Origin: Labia minor | Lineage: Eukaryota > Arthropoda > Insecta > Dermaptera > Spongiphoridae | Length of the DNA: 64,000 bases | Assembly: GCA_963082975.1 (NCBI GenBank) | Contig: OY720347.1 | Location: 12,072,225 to 12,136,224 of the forward strand | Reading direction: 5' to 3' | Part shown: positions 1 through 11,300 of the stretch, in pieces | How the letters are laid out: every line of letters begins with the position of its first letter | How positions within the stretch are numbered: position 1 is the first letter of the stretch | Notes under the pieces: generated by a model | Seen by the model: the letters and a program-made list of their open reading frames with translations, nothing else | Told to the model about the DNA's origin: nothing | The model's database searches: none | Position numbers and translations under genes: made by a program

Positions 1-469
1 GAAATGAACTTATAATTAACATTAATAAAAATAATTTAAAGATACAACTCGTTGAGAAATGAACTTATAATTAACATTTGCTTTAAAACTGTTTAAAACC
101 CCAGAGTGGACGCTGACAATTTGGGTTTTTCCGGGTAAGACTGTCCCCTCCCCTGGTTTTCCCCAATAACAAAGTGAAAGAAAATTCCCTTATATGCCTC
201 CCCTTCCGAGCCCCTAAGAGGGGTTATTTTAAAGGAACAATCGAAAAATGATTTTAAATGAATGAATGGATGAAAATTCAAATTTTATATATAGTTTTTT
301 ATATATGTTTATTTATTCACAAAAAATTAATTGACATAATTATCAATTTAATAAAATAAAATAGTATTATTAATAGTATTAAATTATAGCCGTAATTCTC
401 TAGGAGGATATAGTTAAACAATGAACTTTAAATATTTATATATGTATATATTTTTACGATGATTTTTTT
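1..469. other. AT-rich stretch without a recognised gene
   Basis: A 23-base unit (gaaatgaacttataattaac plus att) occurs at 1-23 and again at 57-79. Positions 90-290 are less AT-rich and may be old repeat DNA. The minus-strand open frame there shows no known motif and I do not call it a gene. Confidence 0.5.
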
Positions 470-543
470 CCGAGGACCGCGGACCCCCAGTAAAGGCTTC
501 GCGGACCCCCAGGGGTCCGCGGACCACAGTTTAAGAACCACTG
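470..543 (-). mobile_element. hAT element end (solo fragment)
   Basis: Read on the minus strand it begins cagtggttcttaaactgtgg and runs into tccgcggacccctgg-type sequence. That is the same terminal pattern as the intact hAT derivative at 17470-17917. The opposite end was not found, so this is a solo end. Confidence 0.6.
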
Positions 544-686
544 CTATAAGCAAATGAGCCAAAAAAAAATAGTAATCGATCCAGGGATGCAATCAAAACA
601 TATTTTTCTCAATCAAAGTGGAAAAAGTGCTTCAAAAACTGATTGCAAAACACATGCAAAATTATAATGATCTTAATGGAGAATAT

Positions 687-1300
687 TTAGAATATAAAAA
701 AATAGCAACCCTCTAATACAGTGGTTTCCAACCTTTCTGTAATCCAATCCCTACCCTCTCCCATCTCTCTCAGGTTAGTTCCTAGATTGTCCACCCATAG
801 CGTCCTTGGCCTTCCAAGCGGACGTTTCCCACTCGGTCTCCCCACCAATATATTTTTCTCCATTCTTTTCTCTCCCATTCTAGCCACTTGCCATGCCCAT
901 CGCAGCCTTCTCGATTTTATAATTCTAATTATATCTGGAGATGCATAGAGGTCATGCAATTCCTCGTTATGCAGTCTCAGCTATTCCCCGGTGACCTCAT
1001 CATTCTTTGGCCCATAAAGGCTTCGCAGAATCCTATTCTCAAATAATCTAAATCTGCTCTCGTCTCCTAATGTCATAGACCATGCCTCACACCCAAATAA
1101 TACAACGGGCAAAATAATTGTTTTATATATTTTGATTTTGATCCCCTTTGAGAATAATTTTGACGCGATAAGCCCCTTTATTGCATGATAACAGGCGTTG
1201 CACGATTGCAAACTCGAATTAAATTCTTTTTGAATATTATTATCCTTTGTGATTACAGAACCTAAGAATTTAAATTTGTCTACATTTTCAAATTCTTAAG
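687..1300 (-). mobile_element. non-LTR retrotransposon (LINE) 3' remnant, C-terminal reverse transcriptase region
   Basis: Minus-strand translation gives YKTIILPVVLFGCEAWSMTL and later RIIKSRRLRWAWQVARMGE and GRPSGKRPLGRPRTLWVD. This is the C-terminal tail typical of the 'endonuclease-reverse transcriptase' LINEs common in insects. Frameshifts separate the pieces and the catalytic RT core is missing. Further copies of the same tail lie at 21121-21365 (+) and 56050-56460 (-). The insertion lies just beyond the last recognisable pickpocket exon. Confidence 0.8.
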
Positions 1301-1321
1301 TAAGAAATTATGTAATACGAT

Positions 1322-3121
1322 CTAAATTGAGACAATCTTAAAAAGTGTAGCAATTTCTGGTGCAAATTCTAAATTCAATATTTTAAAACATCTCACATTA
1401 ATAACTGTTTCATGAATATTCATATTATTTAAAAAACAAGGGTGTCCTGTAGACTTTTCCTCATTGATGCATTTTGTGATCTGATACATTGAATCAACAC
1501 TGAATGTAAGTTCATGTAAGGTACTAACATATCTATTTTCCGTTGTATTGTATTGACTAGAAATTCAATATACTTATATAATATATATAATATATTTTCA
1601 TTTTGAAAAATAAATAAATAAATTTTTACCTTTTAACGAAATTATTAACTCGAACAAAATTTCTTTTCTCACATAGAATAATAGCTGGCCAGCTGGTATT
1701 CCAATTCATATAATTGTCTGTATCCATTAAAAATGCTATTGGTTCATTTTTAAATGAATCCGAAATCGAATGGATCATAAAAGCCAAACCAAAACATGCA
1801 CAAGTACAAATACACAACCAAAATACACTGAAATATAAAATTAAAATTGAATGAAAAACATATCTCTTCTCTACCCAATTTTTAAAGTTATATTATATTT
1901 TATTATTTTCTTGTATTTTGAAAGAAAAGGTAATATTAATGGTTTCAGAAAGACTTTTTGAACATTTTTCTCAATTATTAGTGAGAAGTAAATCGACAAT
2001 CGCGTATTTCAAGTTGCCGCTCAATTACACATTAACACTAACAAGGTTAACTAAATTCTATCTTTACATTTATTACAATATTATTTTTATTATCATTATT
2101 ATTAAATGAAAATTAGTTTCATATTTACTACTTTAATAGAAATTTCAGCTTATAGACAATAAATAAAAGTTTTTACTATCTCGCCAGAGATTTAATTTCA
2201 TTAAAATTATATATTATAATAATAATAATCCACCCTTTGAAGATTATTATTTTTAGAATTTTTACTATCTCGCCATGAAAATTTTCAATGTCGAGATTTT
2301 GATGTTCTTATACGTTTTGAAGGTTCCTGAATCATTTTCACTAAGGTTGAGAAAAATGCGTGTTTGGCACTTTGTTGATGGCACCACATCACGTGCTGGC
2401 GCGTGATTGCCAGTCAATGTGTTAAAAAATTAATTCCGGTACTTTTAGCGATTCAATCAAGCTGAAATTCTAAATATAACAGTTTTAAACAATTTTTAAT
2501 CCTGTGAAAAACTATCAAACATATATCTTTATTTTTACGGTCAGTTTAGAGGAAAAAAAATGAAAACATTGTAGATAATGACCCTCTTCCGAAAGAGCTA
2601 CATTTCTCAATAGTTGATAGAAAACTACGAATTTTGAATAATGCCCGTGTAGCAAATTCCATTATTCTAGGTCAAACCATTTTGGCGTAATCTTGTCTAC
2701 ATACACACATACACACAGACACACAAACATTTTTCTCAACCTTAGTGAAAATGACTCAGGGACCTTCACGTATAAAAACATCAAAATCTCGACATCAGAA
2801 ATTTTCATGATCGCAATACTATCTCTGGCGAGATTGTCAAAATGTGTTGGGAAAATATTTTGAACTTAGATTTTTGGAATTTTGGACACTTTAGATTCGC
2901 AGGACTATTTCTATTTTATTCCTCTGTCTCAACTAAATAATTATAATTATTATAACTAGATAATAAAATGATGTCTAAATATTTATAGCATAGATTCTAC
3001 AGGATATAGATTTATTTAAGCTTACTTGTCAATCCAATTTAATCCTTTTAAGACAATAAATTTAAATCCGTGAATTGAAGTGTTTGAACAGAAGATTTTT
3101 AAGACCCCAAATATTTTTTTG
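1322..3121 (-). CDS. pickpocket-like DEG/ENaC sodium channel subunit, partial
   Basis: Three minus-strand exons join in frame. Exon a, 3121-3026, encodes FCSNTSIHGFKFIV...LNWIDK, the cytoplasmic N-terminal signature of the family including the His-Gly gating motif. Exon b, 1827-1630, begins VFWLCICTCACFGLAF, the first membrane segment, and continues into NYMNWNTSWPAIILCEKRN, which matches the post-TM1 'FPAVTIC' region. Exon c, 1556 down to about 1397 or to a stop at 1322, is extracellular. Phases agree: a ends AA, b starts T; b ends AG, c starts T. Splice signals are GT/AG. The first exon with the start codon was not found above 3121, and nothing recognisable follows exon c, where a LINE tail sits. 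Either more exons lie outside the window, or the gene is broken. Family members are ligand- or mechanically gated Na+ channels of sensory or epithelial cells. Confidence 0.75.
2165..2845. mobile_element. family A repeat, rearranged copy (A1)
   Basis: This copy lies in the intron between pickpocket exons a and b. A minus-oriented 5' piece (2259-2357, starting tttttactatctcgcc) is joined head-on to a plus-oriented piece (2358-2845) ending in atctctggcgagat. The 95 bases before it (2195-2290) recur with the same flank at 13912-14010. Confidence 0.75.
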
Positions 3122-4171
3122 CTGAAGCAAAAATAATATCGAATTAAATAAATATTACCTTGATTTGTGATGAAATTAAATGATTTTAATTGATTTAAAA
3201 CGTTATTCTGTTAAGTTTTGTATAATAGGTATTTAATTTATTTTATTTCAATGCAAAACAACCCATTTTTAAGATAAAAAATTTTTTTTATTTTTTTATA
3301 AAATGAAATTATATGAATTTAAGGGTAGAAAAGAGTACTATACTATTTTTTATCATTTTTAAAATTCATTTGATTTGATTTTTAAAAAATATTTTTAGAT
3401 ATTGTATCAGGTCTCATTGTTTTAACAATATCAATCAATCAATCAATCCGGATGAGATAATTTGCCACATTCTCTAGATAAGATTTAATAAAACTTTATC
3501 TTAAAAAATTGCCTTTTAATAGAATAGTAAAAAATTAATAATTCACATTTCGACGAAACAATATAATAAGATACATAAATTTATATGAAAGATATATGTT
3601 TTAAAGAAGATTCAAATTTAAATGACCAATTTATAAGATATTGTCCATATATTTATAAAGAGAATGATTGACTGACAAAATATAAAATCAAAAACGAATG
3701 AATCGATAGAAAATACAAATATTTACTTAAAAAGAGACGTATAATTGGACATTTTGTTTAAACACAAACTGAAATCCCATTAGATTAAAAGAAAAAGAAA
3801 ATAAATTTACTTTCATATATATAATTGATTAAAAATGAACAAATAAATCATTAATGTTGATTTAAGTATCTTTTTATGTTTATACTTATATACATATATA
3901 TATATATACTTAGATTGAAGACTGATAAAAGAACTAAATTATTTTTAACATTAATATATCAGGTACTTACCATATAATTTATCTTTAAATCTTTTACTAT
4001 TGTATTCGTCAGGTATAATAATTACATTAGATATTATAAACTGTTCTTCATTAATGAAACGATTTCAAGTTTTATTTTATTTGATAAAAATATAATTATG
4101 TATTTGATTGAAATTATCAAGAATATACTAATTATTATCATTTATAAAAAAAAATCATATATATATATATA
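3122..4171. other. AT-rich DNA, no supported gene
   Basis: I looked here for the missing first exon of the pickpocket-like gene. A good donor (G|gtaagt) exists on the minus strand near 3968. The frame that ends there is in the wrong phase to join the exon at 3121 and has no start codon, so it is not called. Confidence 0.4.
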
Positions 4172-4719
4172 CGATGTGTGTCTAAAAAGTTCGGTGAATG
4201 GTATGATAAAAACATTAAAAAGAGAATGAAAATTGTAAATACCTTTATTATCATTCAAAATACTCTTCTCTAGCCACAACCCACTTCTGACAACGTTCGT
4301 ATAACGCTTGAAAACTGTTGGAGAAGTCTTGATGTGGAATCGTTCTCAGAGTAGCCGTCACAACGTTCAGGCCGGCAATCCGCAAGCATGACACTAGAAA
4401 ACGCTACTTTGCAAATACCCAATTCTTCGGCTATTAGTCGCAGAGTCAATTGCCGATCTTTTGTTAGCATCTCTCGTACACGTTCAGTGTTTTCTGGAGT
4501 CCTGCTTGTGGATTGCCGGCCTGAACGTTGTGACGGCTACTCTGAAAACGATTCCACATCAATACTTCTCCAACAGTTTTCAAGCGTTATACGAACGTTG
4601 TCAGAAGTGGGTTGTGGCTAGTGGAGAGTATTCTTAAGGTTAATAAAGGTATTTACAATTAACATTATCTTTTTAATGTTTTTATCATACCATTAACCGA
4701 ACTTTTTAGACTCACCTCG
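4172..4719. mobile_element. mariner-derived foldback element (long palindrome)
   Basis: The ends are CGA(T/G)GTG(T/A)GTCTAAAAAG, as in mariner inverted repeats, and TA lies on each side (4170-4171 and 4720-4721). The two halves are inverted copies of each other for more than 200 bases each (4172-4385 against 4505-4719). The unpaired centre encodes, on the minus strand, LTKDRQLTLRLIAEELGI, the helix-turn-helix of mariner transposases. This is an internally rearranged, non-coding derivative that can fold into one hairpin. Confidence 0.85.
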
Positions 4720-5333
4720 TATATATATATATATATATATCGTATCTAAGAAATAAAGCTAAATTCAGAAGTTATTTACAATAATTTATTCATAAAATTA
4801 ATTAATTCAAAAAAATAATAATAAAGATCTATTTTTTAATTTTATTATTAATCTGTTTGTATTTATAAATATAAGTATGTGGTTATATATTTATTTGAAT
4901 ATATTTTCTCATCAATTTATTATTCTCATGTTGATAGTTAAATAAGATATTTTTATTTTTCGTTAAAAAAAACATATATATTTTATATTATAAAACATTT
5001 CAGGATTTTTTTTAAATAGTAACCCAAATATAAACAATAAACGAAAAATTTAATTTACAAATTATAATATTTACAAATATGATGAATATAAGAACAAAAA
5101 AAAAATGCGAGAGGAAATGAAGAGAATAGGGTAGGGAGGAATCTTGTATTATATTCACAAACTAACCACATTTGTCGCATTACAGATTACAGTACAATAT
5201 ATTATATAGTTTGTCAGGAAAAGAGATATTTCTTTTTTTTTTGGTTTTATAAAATCAGAATCAATGAACATTTATTTATCTTTAAATTTCATTCAATTAG
5301 AAAAAAAATATATAAAAATTTAAAAAAAAATTA
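4720..5333. other. AT-rich DNA, no gene seen
   Basis: Contains an (AT)n run at 4721-4740 and plain AT-rich sequence downstream of the Ly6-1 stop codon. No exon or known repeat is recognised. Confidence 0.4.
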
Positions 5334-8300
5334 TTAATGTAAATATAAAAATAATATTAAAGAAATTATTAAAATCGGAGAAATTATTGTTTGTGGTATA
5401 CTAAAATTATTGCAGGAGTCTTCTTTACATTCGAGACATTTCTCAATTTTAATAAATTCAAGTTTTTCAAGAAATTGCAAATCTTGACACATAAATGATA
5501 CACCACAGTCTTGCCAAACAATCTTGTCATTCAGTACATTTTCTAAAAACAAAAATATTATTATAGTCGATAGCAATATATAATATACCATTTTGGTTAT
5601 TATGATTAGCAAATAAATAAATGAAATAATTATTGTTAGTATAAATTATAAGTTATATATACTATATTAAATTTTATATATTTATATGTAAATTATAGAC
5701 TGGATCCCTCAAAGTCAGTATTTAATTCTACAGACTCATTTTTCACTTATCACCAATGCTGAGTGGCCAGGAATGTGCTATATAAAGAATATTCTCCGTG
5801 CACATATGGCAGTTCAGTACTTCATTGGGTTTTGGCCGAAGGCTCTATTCTTCCTCATCTTTTAAAATTCAGGATTAATTACAATCACCGTCACAAGTGT
5901 TATTTCATTTGCATTTATTGTTATTTTTTCAAAATTATAATATTTTCCATTGAGGAACATCATCTTAGTTTCATTTGAAAGGTAATCAGCTAAATAATTT
6001 ATATACACCTGTCCCTCGTTCCGGTACTTTTTTTTAAACGATTTCGATTTTACACGGCTAATAAATTAACGGATTTCAAATAAGCTGGAGTGTCTCCACT
6101 CGACTATCTCGCAAATTGAATTGGATTAAATAACATAATATATTATATTAAATTAAATTTAATTAATTATAAATTATAAATTAAAATTAATAAATAATAT
6201 TTATTAAACCACCGTGTGTTTGGCTCTTTGTTGATAGCACCATGTCACGTGCTGGTGCGTGATTTCCAGTGTTAAAAAATTAATTCCGGTACTTTTAGCG
6301 ATTCAATCAAGCTGAAATTCTAAATATAACAGTTTTTAACAATTTTTAATCCTGTGAAAAACTATCAAACATATATTTTTATTTTTACGGTCAGTTTAGA
6401 GGAAAAAAAAATCAAAAAGTGGAAGGTGGGTTGAGCTACATTTCTCAATAGTTGATAGAAAACTAATGCCCGTGTAGCAAATTTCATTATTCTAACACAA
6501 ACCGTTTTTGCGTAATCTTGTCAACATACACACATACACACAGACACACAAACATTTTTCTCAACCTTAGTGAAAATGATTAAGGAACCTTTAAAACGTA
6601 TAAAAACATCAAAATCTCGACATCGAAAATTGTCGTGATCGCAATACTATCTCTAGTAAAAACTGGTAAAAGTGTATATTCGGCTCCATACACGCATTTA
6701 TATTGTTATATTTTTTTGTTCCTAATATAGAATGAATTAAATTCTGTATTATGTGTACTTACATATACTACCTAATAAAATAATACAAGAATTAAAGTAT
6801 GATTGAATTATACACATTTTAGTGTTTATCGTTTTACACGGTTTTAACATAGAAAATTTAAGATTTCAATTTACACGGTTATGTTCGGAACCAATCTTCC
6901 GTGTGAAACGGGGGACAGGTGTAATCATATTATTATTATTATAAATAATTATAATAAGTTGTATTTCAACAAATTGATTAAATTGTTTTTTTTTTTATAA
7001 AAAACGGTTTTGTCAATTTCGAAATCTTAACTGGTAGGGTAACCCGTAATTGGATTATTTAAAAATCCTGATGATTTTTAATTCTTCAAACCAGACGTCT
7101 ACCTAACAACATCAACAGGCAGCATCGAACAGCCAACACTCATCAAAAGCTCCATTCAACGTCTGAAGAACAAAGCAAGGCCTTCAGTGAATGTGAATAA
7201 AGTGAGTAAAGTGTTGATTGCAGCAAATGCAACAGATATAAAAGATTTTTTGTTGATTGAACAAAATAAAAAAATATCAAATTTAATTTTTTAATAAAAA
7301 AAAAGATAAAATTAAAACACACCTCTGGTCTATTGTGGATACATGCAAAAAATTAAATAACTTTTCATAATTTGAAAAATATTTTCTTTTGTTTAAAATT
7401 TAATCATTGAGAATAACAAATATAAAATAATAAAAAACGATAAATAGAAAAATAAATAAATTTTTCATTATTTAATTATTTTTAGTTTTTGTGATTATCA
7501 TTAAATATTTTTACTTAGAAATAAATTCGAATTAATTTTAATATTATATTATATTTTATAATCACTAATAGTATATTCTTTTGGTTTCAATTAAATAAAA
7601 ATTGAAAAAAAAATTTAATAACTCTTTTAGAAAATTTTCCAAAACTTGAAATTTAAATCAAAATTTTTTTTTATTAAATTATTAATTAATAATAATAATT
7701 AACAATTAGCAAAATTAAAAATTAATTTCATTCGGGAAAAATAAAAAATAAAAAAAATGTCTAACTCACCAACTGATAACACCGACGCTACTTTACCAGT
7801 ACAAACATCAGCTCATCCTCAACTTCATCCCCTTCAATTTAAACAAGAGTATATGGAAATAATACCTGAATTTTTTGGTGATCTACAAACTTTACCCAGA
7901 TTTATAAAAACGTCTGATATAATTATAAATCAATTCTTTAACTTTAATGACCCTTCAGACTTTCACAATCACTTAATTATTCATTTAATCATTTCCAAAA
8001 TTAAAGGAGAAGCAGCAAATAAATTAACAGGCTCTAATTCGAAAAATTGGGAAACTTTAAAAGCATATTTAATAGAAACTTATTCAGATAAAGAATCAAT
8101 TTATGAGTTAATCATAGAAATGGCATCAATGAAACAAACCCGAAATCAGACCCCTATTGAATTTTACAATAAAATCACTAGTAAACTGCAGTCGATGATT
8201 GCAATTATTGAACTAAATTTTGATGAAATGATAAAAATTTCATTACAAGAATTTTCGACAAGATTTACTTTAAGAATATTATTAATAGGTCTTAGAGATC

Positions 8301-11300
8301 CAATTGGACAGTACATGAGGATAAGAGATCCACAAAGCTTAGGTGCAGCATTAAATATGCTCAGAAATTATTTCCAATACGAATCAAGGGAATCAAAGCA
8401 AAATTTCACCACATCTAACATTCAGGTACACAGGCGAAACAAACAAACAAATCAAAATTATAAACTTGTAAAAAAACCCTCAAAAACTTTTACACCCACT
8501 AGGCACTCGAGAAACAACCAAAATTTTATTCCTTTACTGTCTCAGACTCGCCCTCCTAGAAAATTCTTTCCCACCAAAGCAGAAACAAAACACCCTCCTG
8601 AAACCAATTATATACACTCCGATGATGAATCACTGTCGTAAATTTCGAAACAAATATTAGAAATTTATAAGGGAATTTTGTAAATAAAACCACATATTGA
8701 TATTTTTTATTGAAAATTTATTCAAAAAAATACAAAAAATACACAACGTTTCGATTGCTACTTCTGCAATCGTTATCAAGCGACTGAAGAAATAACAATC
8801 GAAACGTTGTGTATTTTTGTATTTTTTTGAATAAATTTACAATAAAAAATATCAATATGTGGTTTTATTTACAAAATTCTCTTATAAATATTAGAAATTC
8901 CCCAACTCAATATAAAAACCCAATTATTATTAAAGAAGTACCCTTCACGACATAATTAATAAAAATTATAAAATTAACACCCCCTGCAATAAAAAAACGC
9001 CCATTCAAATAACGAAAATTATTTAGAACAAAATTTTAAAGAAAAATTAACTTTGAATTACACTCGTAATCATTTACGAAAAATTAGATACAACAAAAGA
9101 TAAAATTATATCAACTCGAAACGAATCTAGATGAAATTTACCTGAAATTTCACGAAAAATATTTGTAAAAAATAATGAAAAATTTATAAAACTAGAAGAA
9201 AAATTTAAACTTGAACAAATTAATGAAAATTTAAAAACTGCCCAAATCATTATCAGACACCCCTACAAATTCCTAAAATTCACTCAAGTTACATAAAAAG
9301 ACCAACTAAATTTTGTAAAATTGTAGGGAGAGACAAGATCCTCTTTCGAATAACGACGACCACAGCTGACATAGAAAATATCAAAAATGACGGTTATTTT
9401 GAAAAAAAATAATTCAAGGACCGAAGAATATTTAACAATTTTAATTGTATTTATTATTCCTTCAATCTCCTTCCAATTTATAAAAAAATTAATAAACTGG
9501 TACAAGTAGCTAATGAATGATATCACACAAATTACCTCTGAGCATTTACCTTATTTTGATTTTAGTAACTAAATTAATTTAAAAATCAAAGTACAAAACC
9601 TGATTAAAATCAATAACGATTGACAAATAAGCGACATTATAAATCGTCTATAGATAGGGTGACCAAACGTCCCGTTTTTAGGTGCTCTGTCCTGGCGTCC
9701 CGAGAAAAGTCTTCGGGACAGCCTATTGTCCCGTTTTTTAAATATTTAGGACATTTCGTACTTTTTTCAAAATTTTTTCAATTTGGTTCTAAAAAGAAAA
9801 AAAAAGGTAAACCGTTTGCCCCGGAGGGTGTATTCGAAAGATGGTCACCCTATCTATATGTAGTATAATTAAATCAATCACTGGCAATAGAAAAAGATTC
9901 TACCAAATTTTGGAAAATTTAAAAAGAAATCAAAACAAACTACAAAACCAAAACAATATATTATTAGAATCATTTAATAATTTGACTGGACAATTTAACG
10001 ATATAAATTAAGAAGTATAAATTTAAATAATTTAAGAAGTATAATTTTAAAAATTTGTTAGCTATAATATAAATATTGGTAAATACTCTCAACTTATTGT
10101 ATTACTAAATTCATTCTTATTAATAATAGAAAATATTAAAACAACATTGTCATTTTGTACAATAAATTTACTTCATGAATCTATTATAAATTTAAAAGAA
10201 ACAAAAAACAATCTTACAAAAATATGATTTTAAAATTATTATAGAAACATATTGGGATGCAATTTTATTCATCCGAGCCATTTGTAAAATTCATCAAAAT
10301 ATAATCGAGATTATATTATTATAAATACCATATTATAAAAAAAATCATAGAGAAATTTATTAATTCACATCCCTACCAACACCGTCCACTCTAACGTTTA
10401 CGGCGCCCCGGGCAAATCAATAAATTGGCGCCTCTATATTTGTAAAATTTATTACATTCATAAACAAAATGCCGCCCTTCAAATTTTCCGCCCGGAACAA
10501 ATGTTCGGTTTGCCGCCTTCTAGAGCGGCCCCTGTTACCAGTTATAAATAACAATAATATTTCAATATTAAACGAATCTTCACATACCATGTTAATAAAA
10601 ATTAATGAATTATATTCAACAACTGATTGTTTCATAAATAATGACGTTTATTACTATTGTAAAATCTTAAATATTATACAAATAGGTTGATCACCGACAC
10701 AAGTGTTATTTCGTTTGCATTAACCAATATTTTTCCAAAATATTAATATTATATTTTCCCTTAAGGAACATAACGTGAGTTTCATTTGAAAGAAACTCAG
10801 TTTAACATTTATATAATCATATTATTATTATAAATAATTAAAATAAATTGTAATCCATTTAAATAAATTGTATTTCAACAAATTGATTAAATTGTTCTTT
10901 TTTAAAAATTGTTTCGTCAATTTCGAAACCTTAACTTGTTATATTAAAGAAAATAATATTTTTATTTCAGGTGTTCGTTTTTTTTTAGTTTTGGTTCTTC
11001 TAAATTAGTGATTCTCAACCTGGGCGATATTGCGATCGACATCTTAAAGGGTGCGATTATTTGACTATACGATTTTGGGGGGCGATAGTTATTTAGGGGG
11101 CGAAAACATTTTCAACTCTAAATTAGCTGGAGTGTCTCCACTCGACTATCTCGAAATTTGAATTGGATTAAATAACATAATATATTATATTTAAATTAAA
11201 TTTAATTAATTATAAATTATAAATTAAAATTAATAAATAATATTTATTAAACCAGCGCATGTTTGGCTCTTTGTTGATGGCACCACGTCACGTGTTGGCG

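Larger units (their letters stand above)
5884..7032 (+). repeat. 5' LTR, interrupted by a TA-flanked element
   Basis: Pairs with 10690-10936. The left boundary is where similarity between the two copies starts. A TATA-like ctatataaag at about 5778 lies upstream, so the true LTR may begin earlier and the 3' copy may be truncated. Confidence 0.7.
9540..10690 (+). pseudogene. errantivirus env-like remnant
   Basis: Decayed, with stops, frameshifts and two inserted MITEs. Recognisable pieces are a polar coiled-coil-like stretch at about 9875-10010, a segment at 10127-10200 with the TLSFC...LHESII pattern known from insect errantiviral/baculovirus F-type envelope proteins, and a final piece at about 10520-10690 with Cys and a YYYC motif. 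No reading frame spans it, so it cannot make an envelope protein. A second, inverted fragment of the same region, with the same MITE, lies at 18034-18292. Confidence 0.7.
5884..10936 (+). mobile_element. errantivirus-like (Ty3/gypsy) LTR element, pol-less and decayed
   Basis: Two direct repeats bound it: 5884-6003 plus 6924-7032 (split by a later element) and 10690-10936, both running from atcaccg(t/a)cacaagtg to cgaaa(t/c)cttaact. Between them are an intact gag-like ORF (7757-8641) and a decayed env-like region (about 9540-10690). The gap between is about 0.7 kb once insertions are removed, too short for protease-RT-RNaseH-integrase, and I recognise none of it. TGGTAGGGTAACC at 7032 may be the primer-binding site. 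Insertions at 6006-6921, 8666-8885, 9657-9850 and about 10400-10532 are later. It lies antisense in intron 2 of Ly6-1. Confidence 0.8.

Noticed and set aside
3968-4080. Possible first exon of the pickpocket-like gene with a good donor
   Set aside because: Wrong phase for the next exon and no start codon in the frame.
9284-9526. 80-codon minus-strand frame in the LTR element
   Set aside because: Antisense to the decayed retroelement, low-complexity, no domain.
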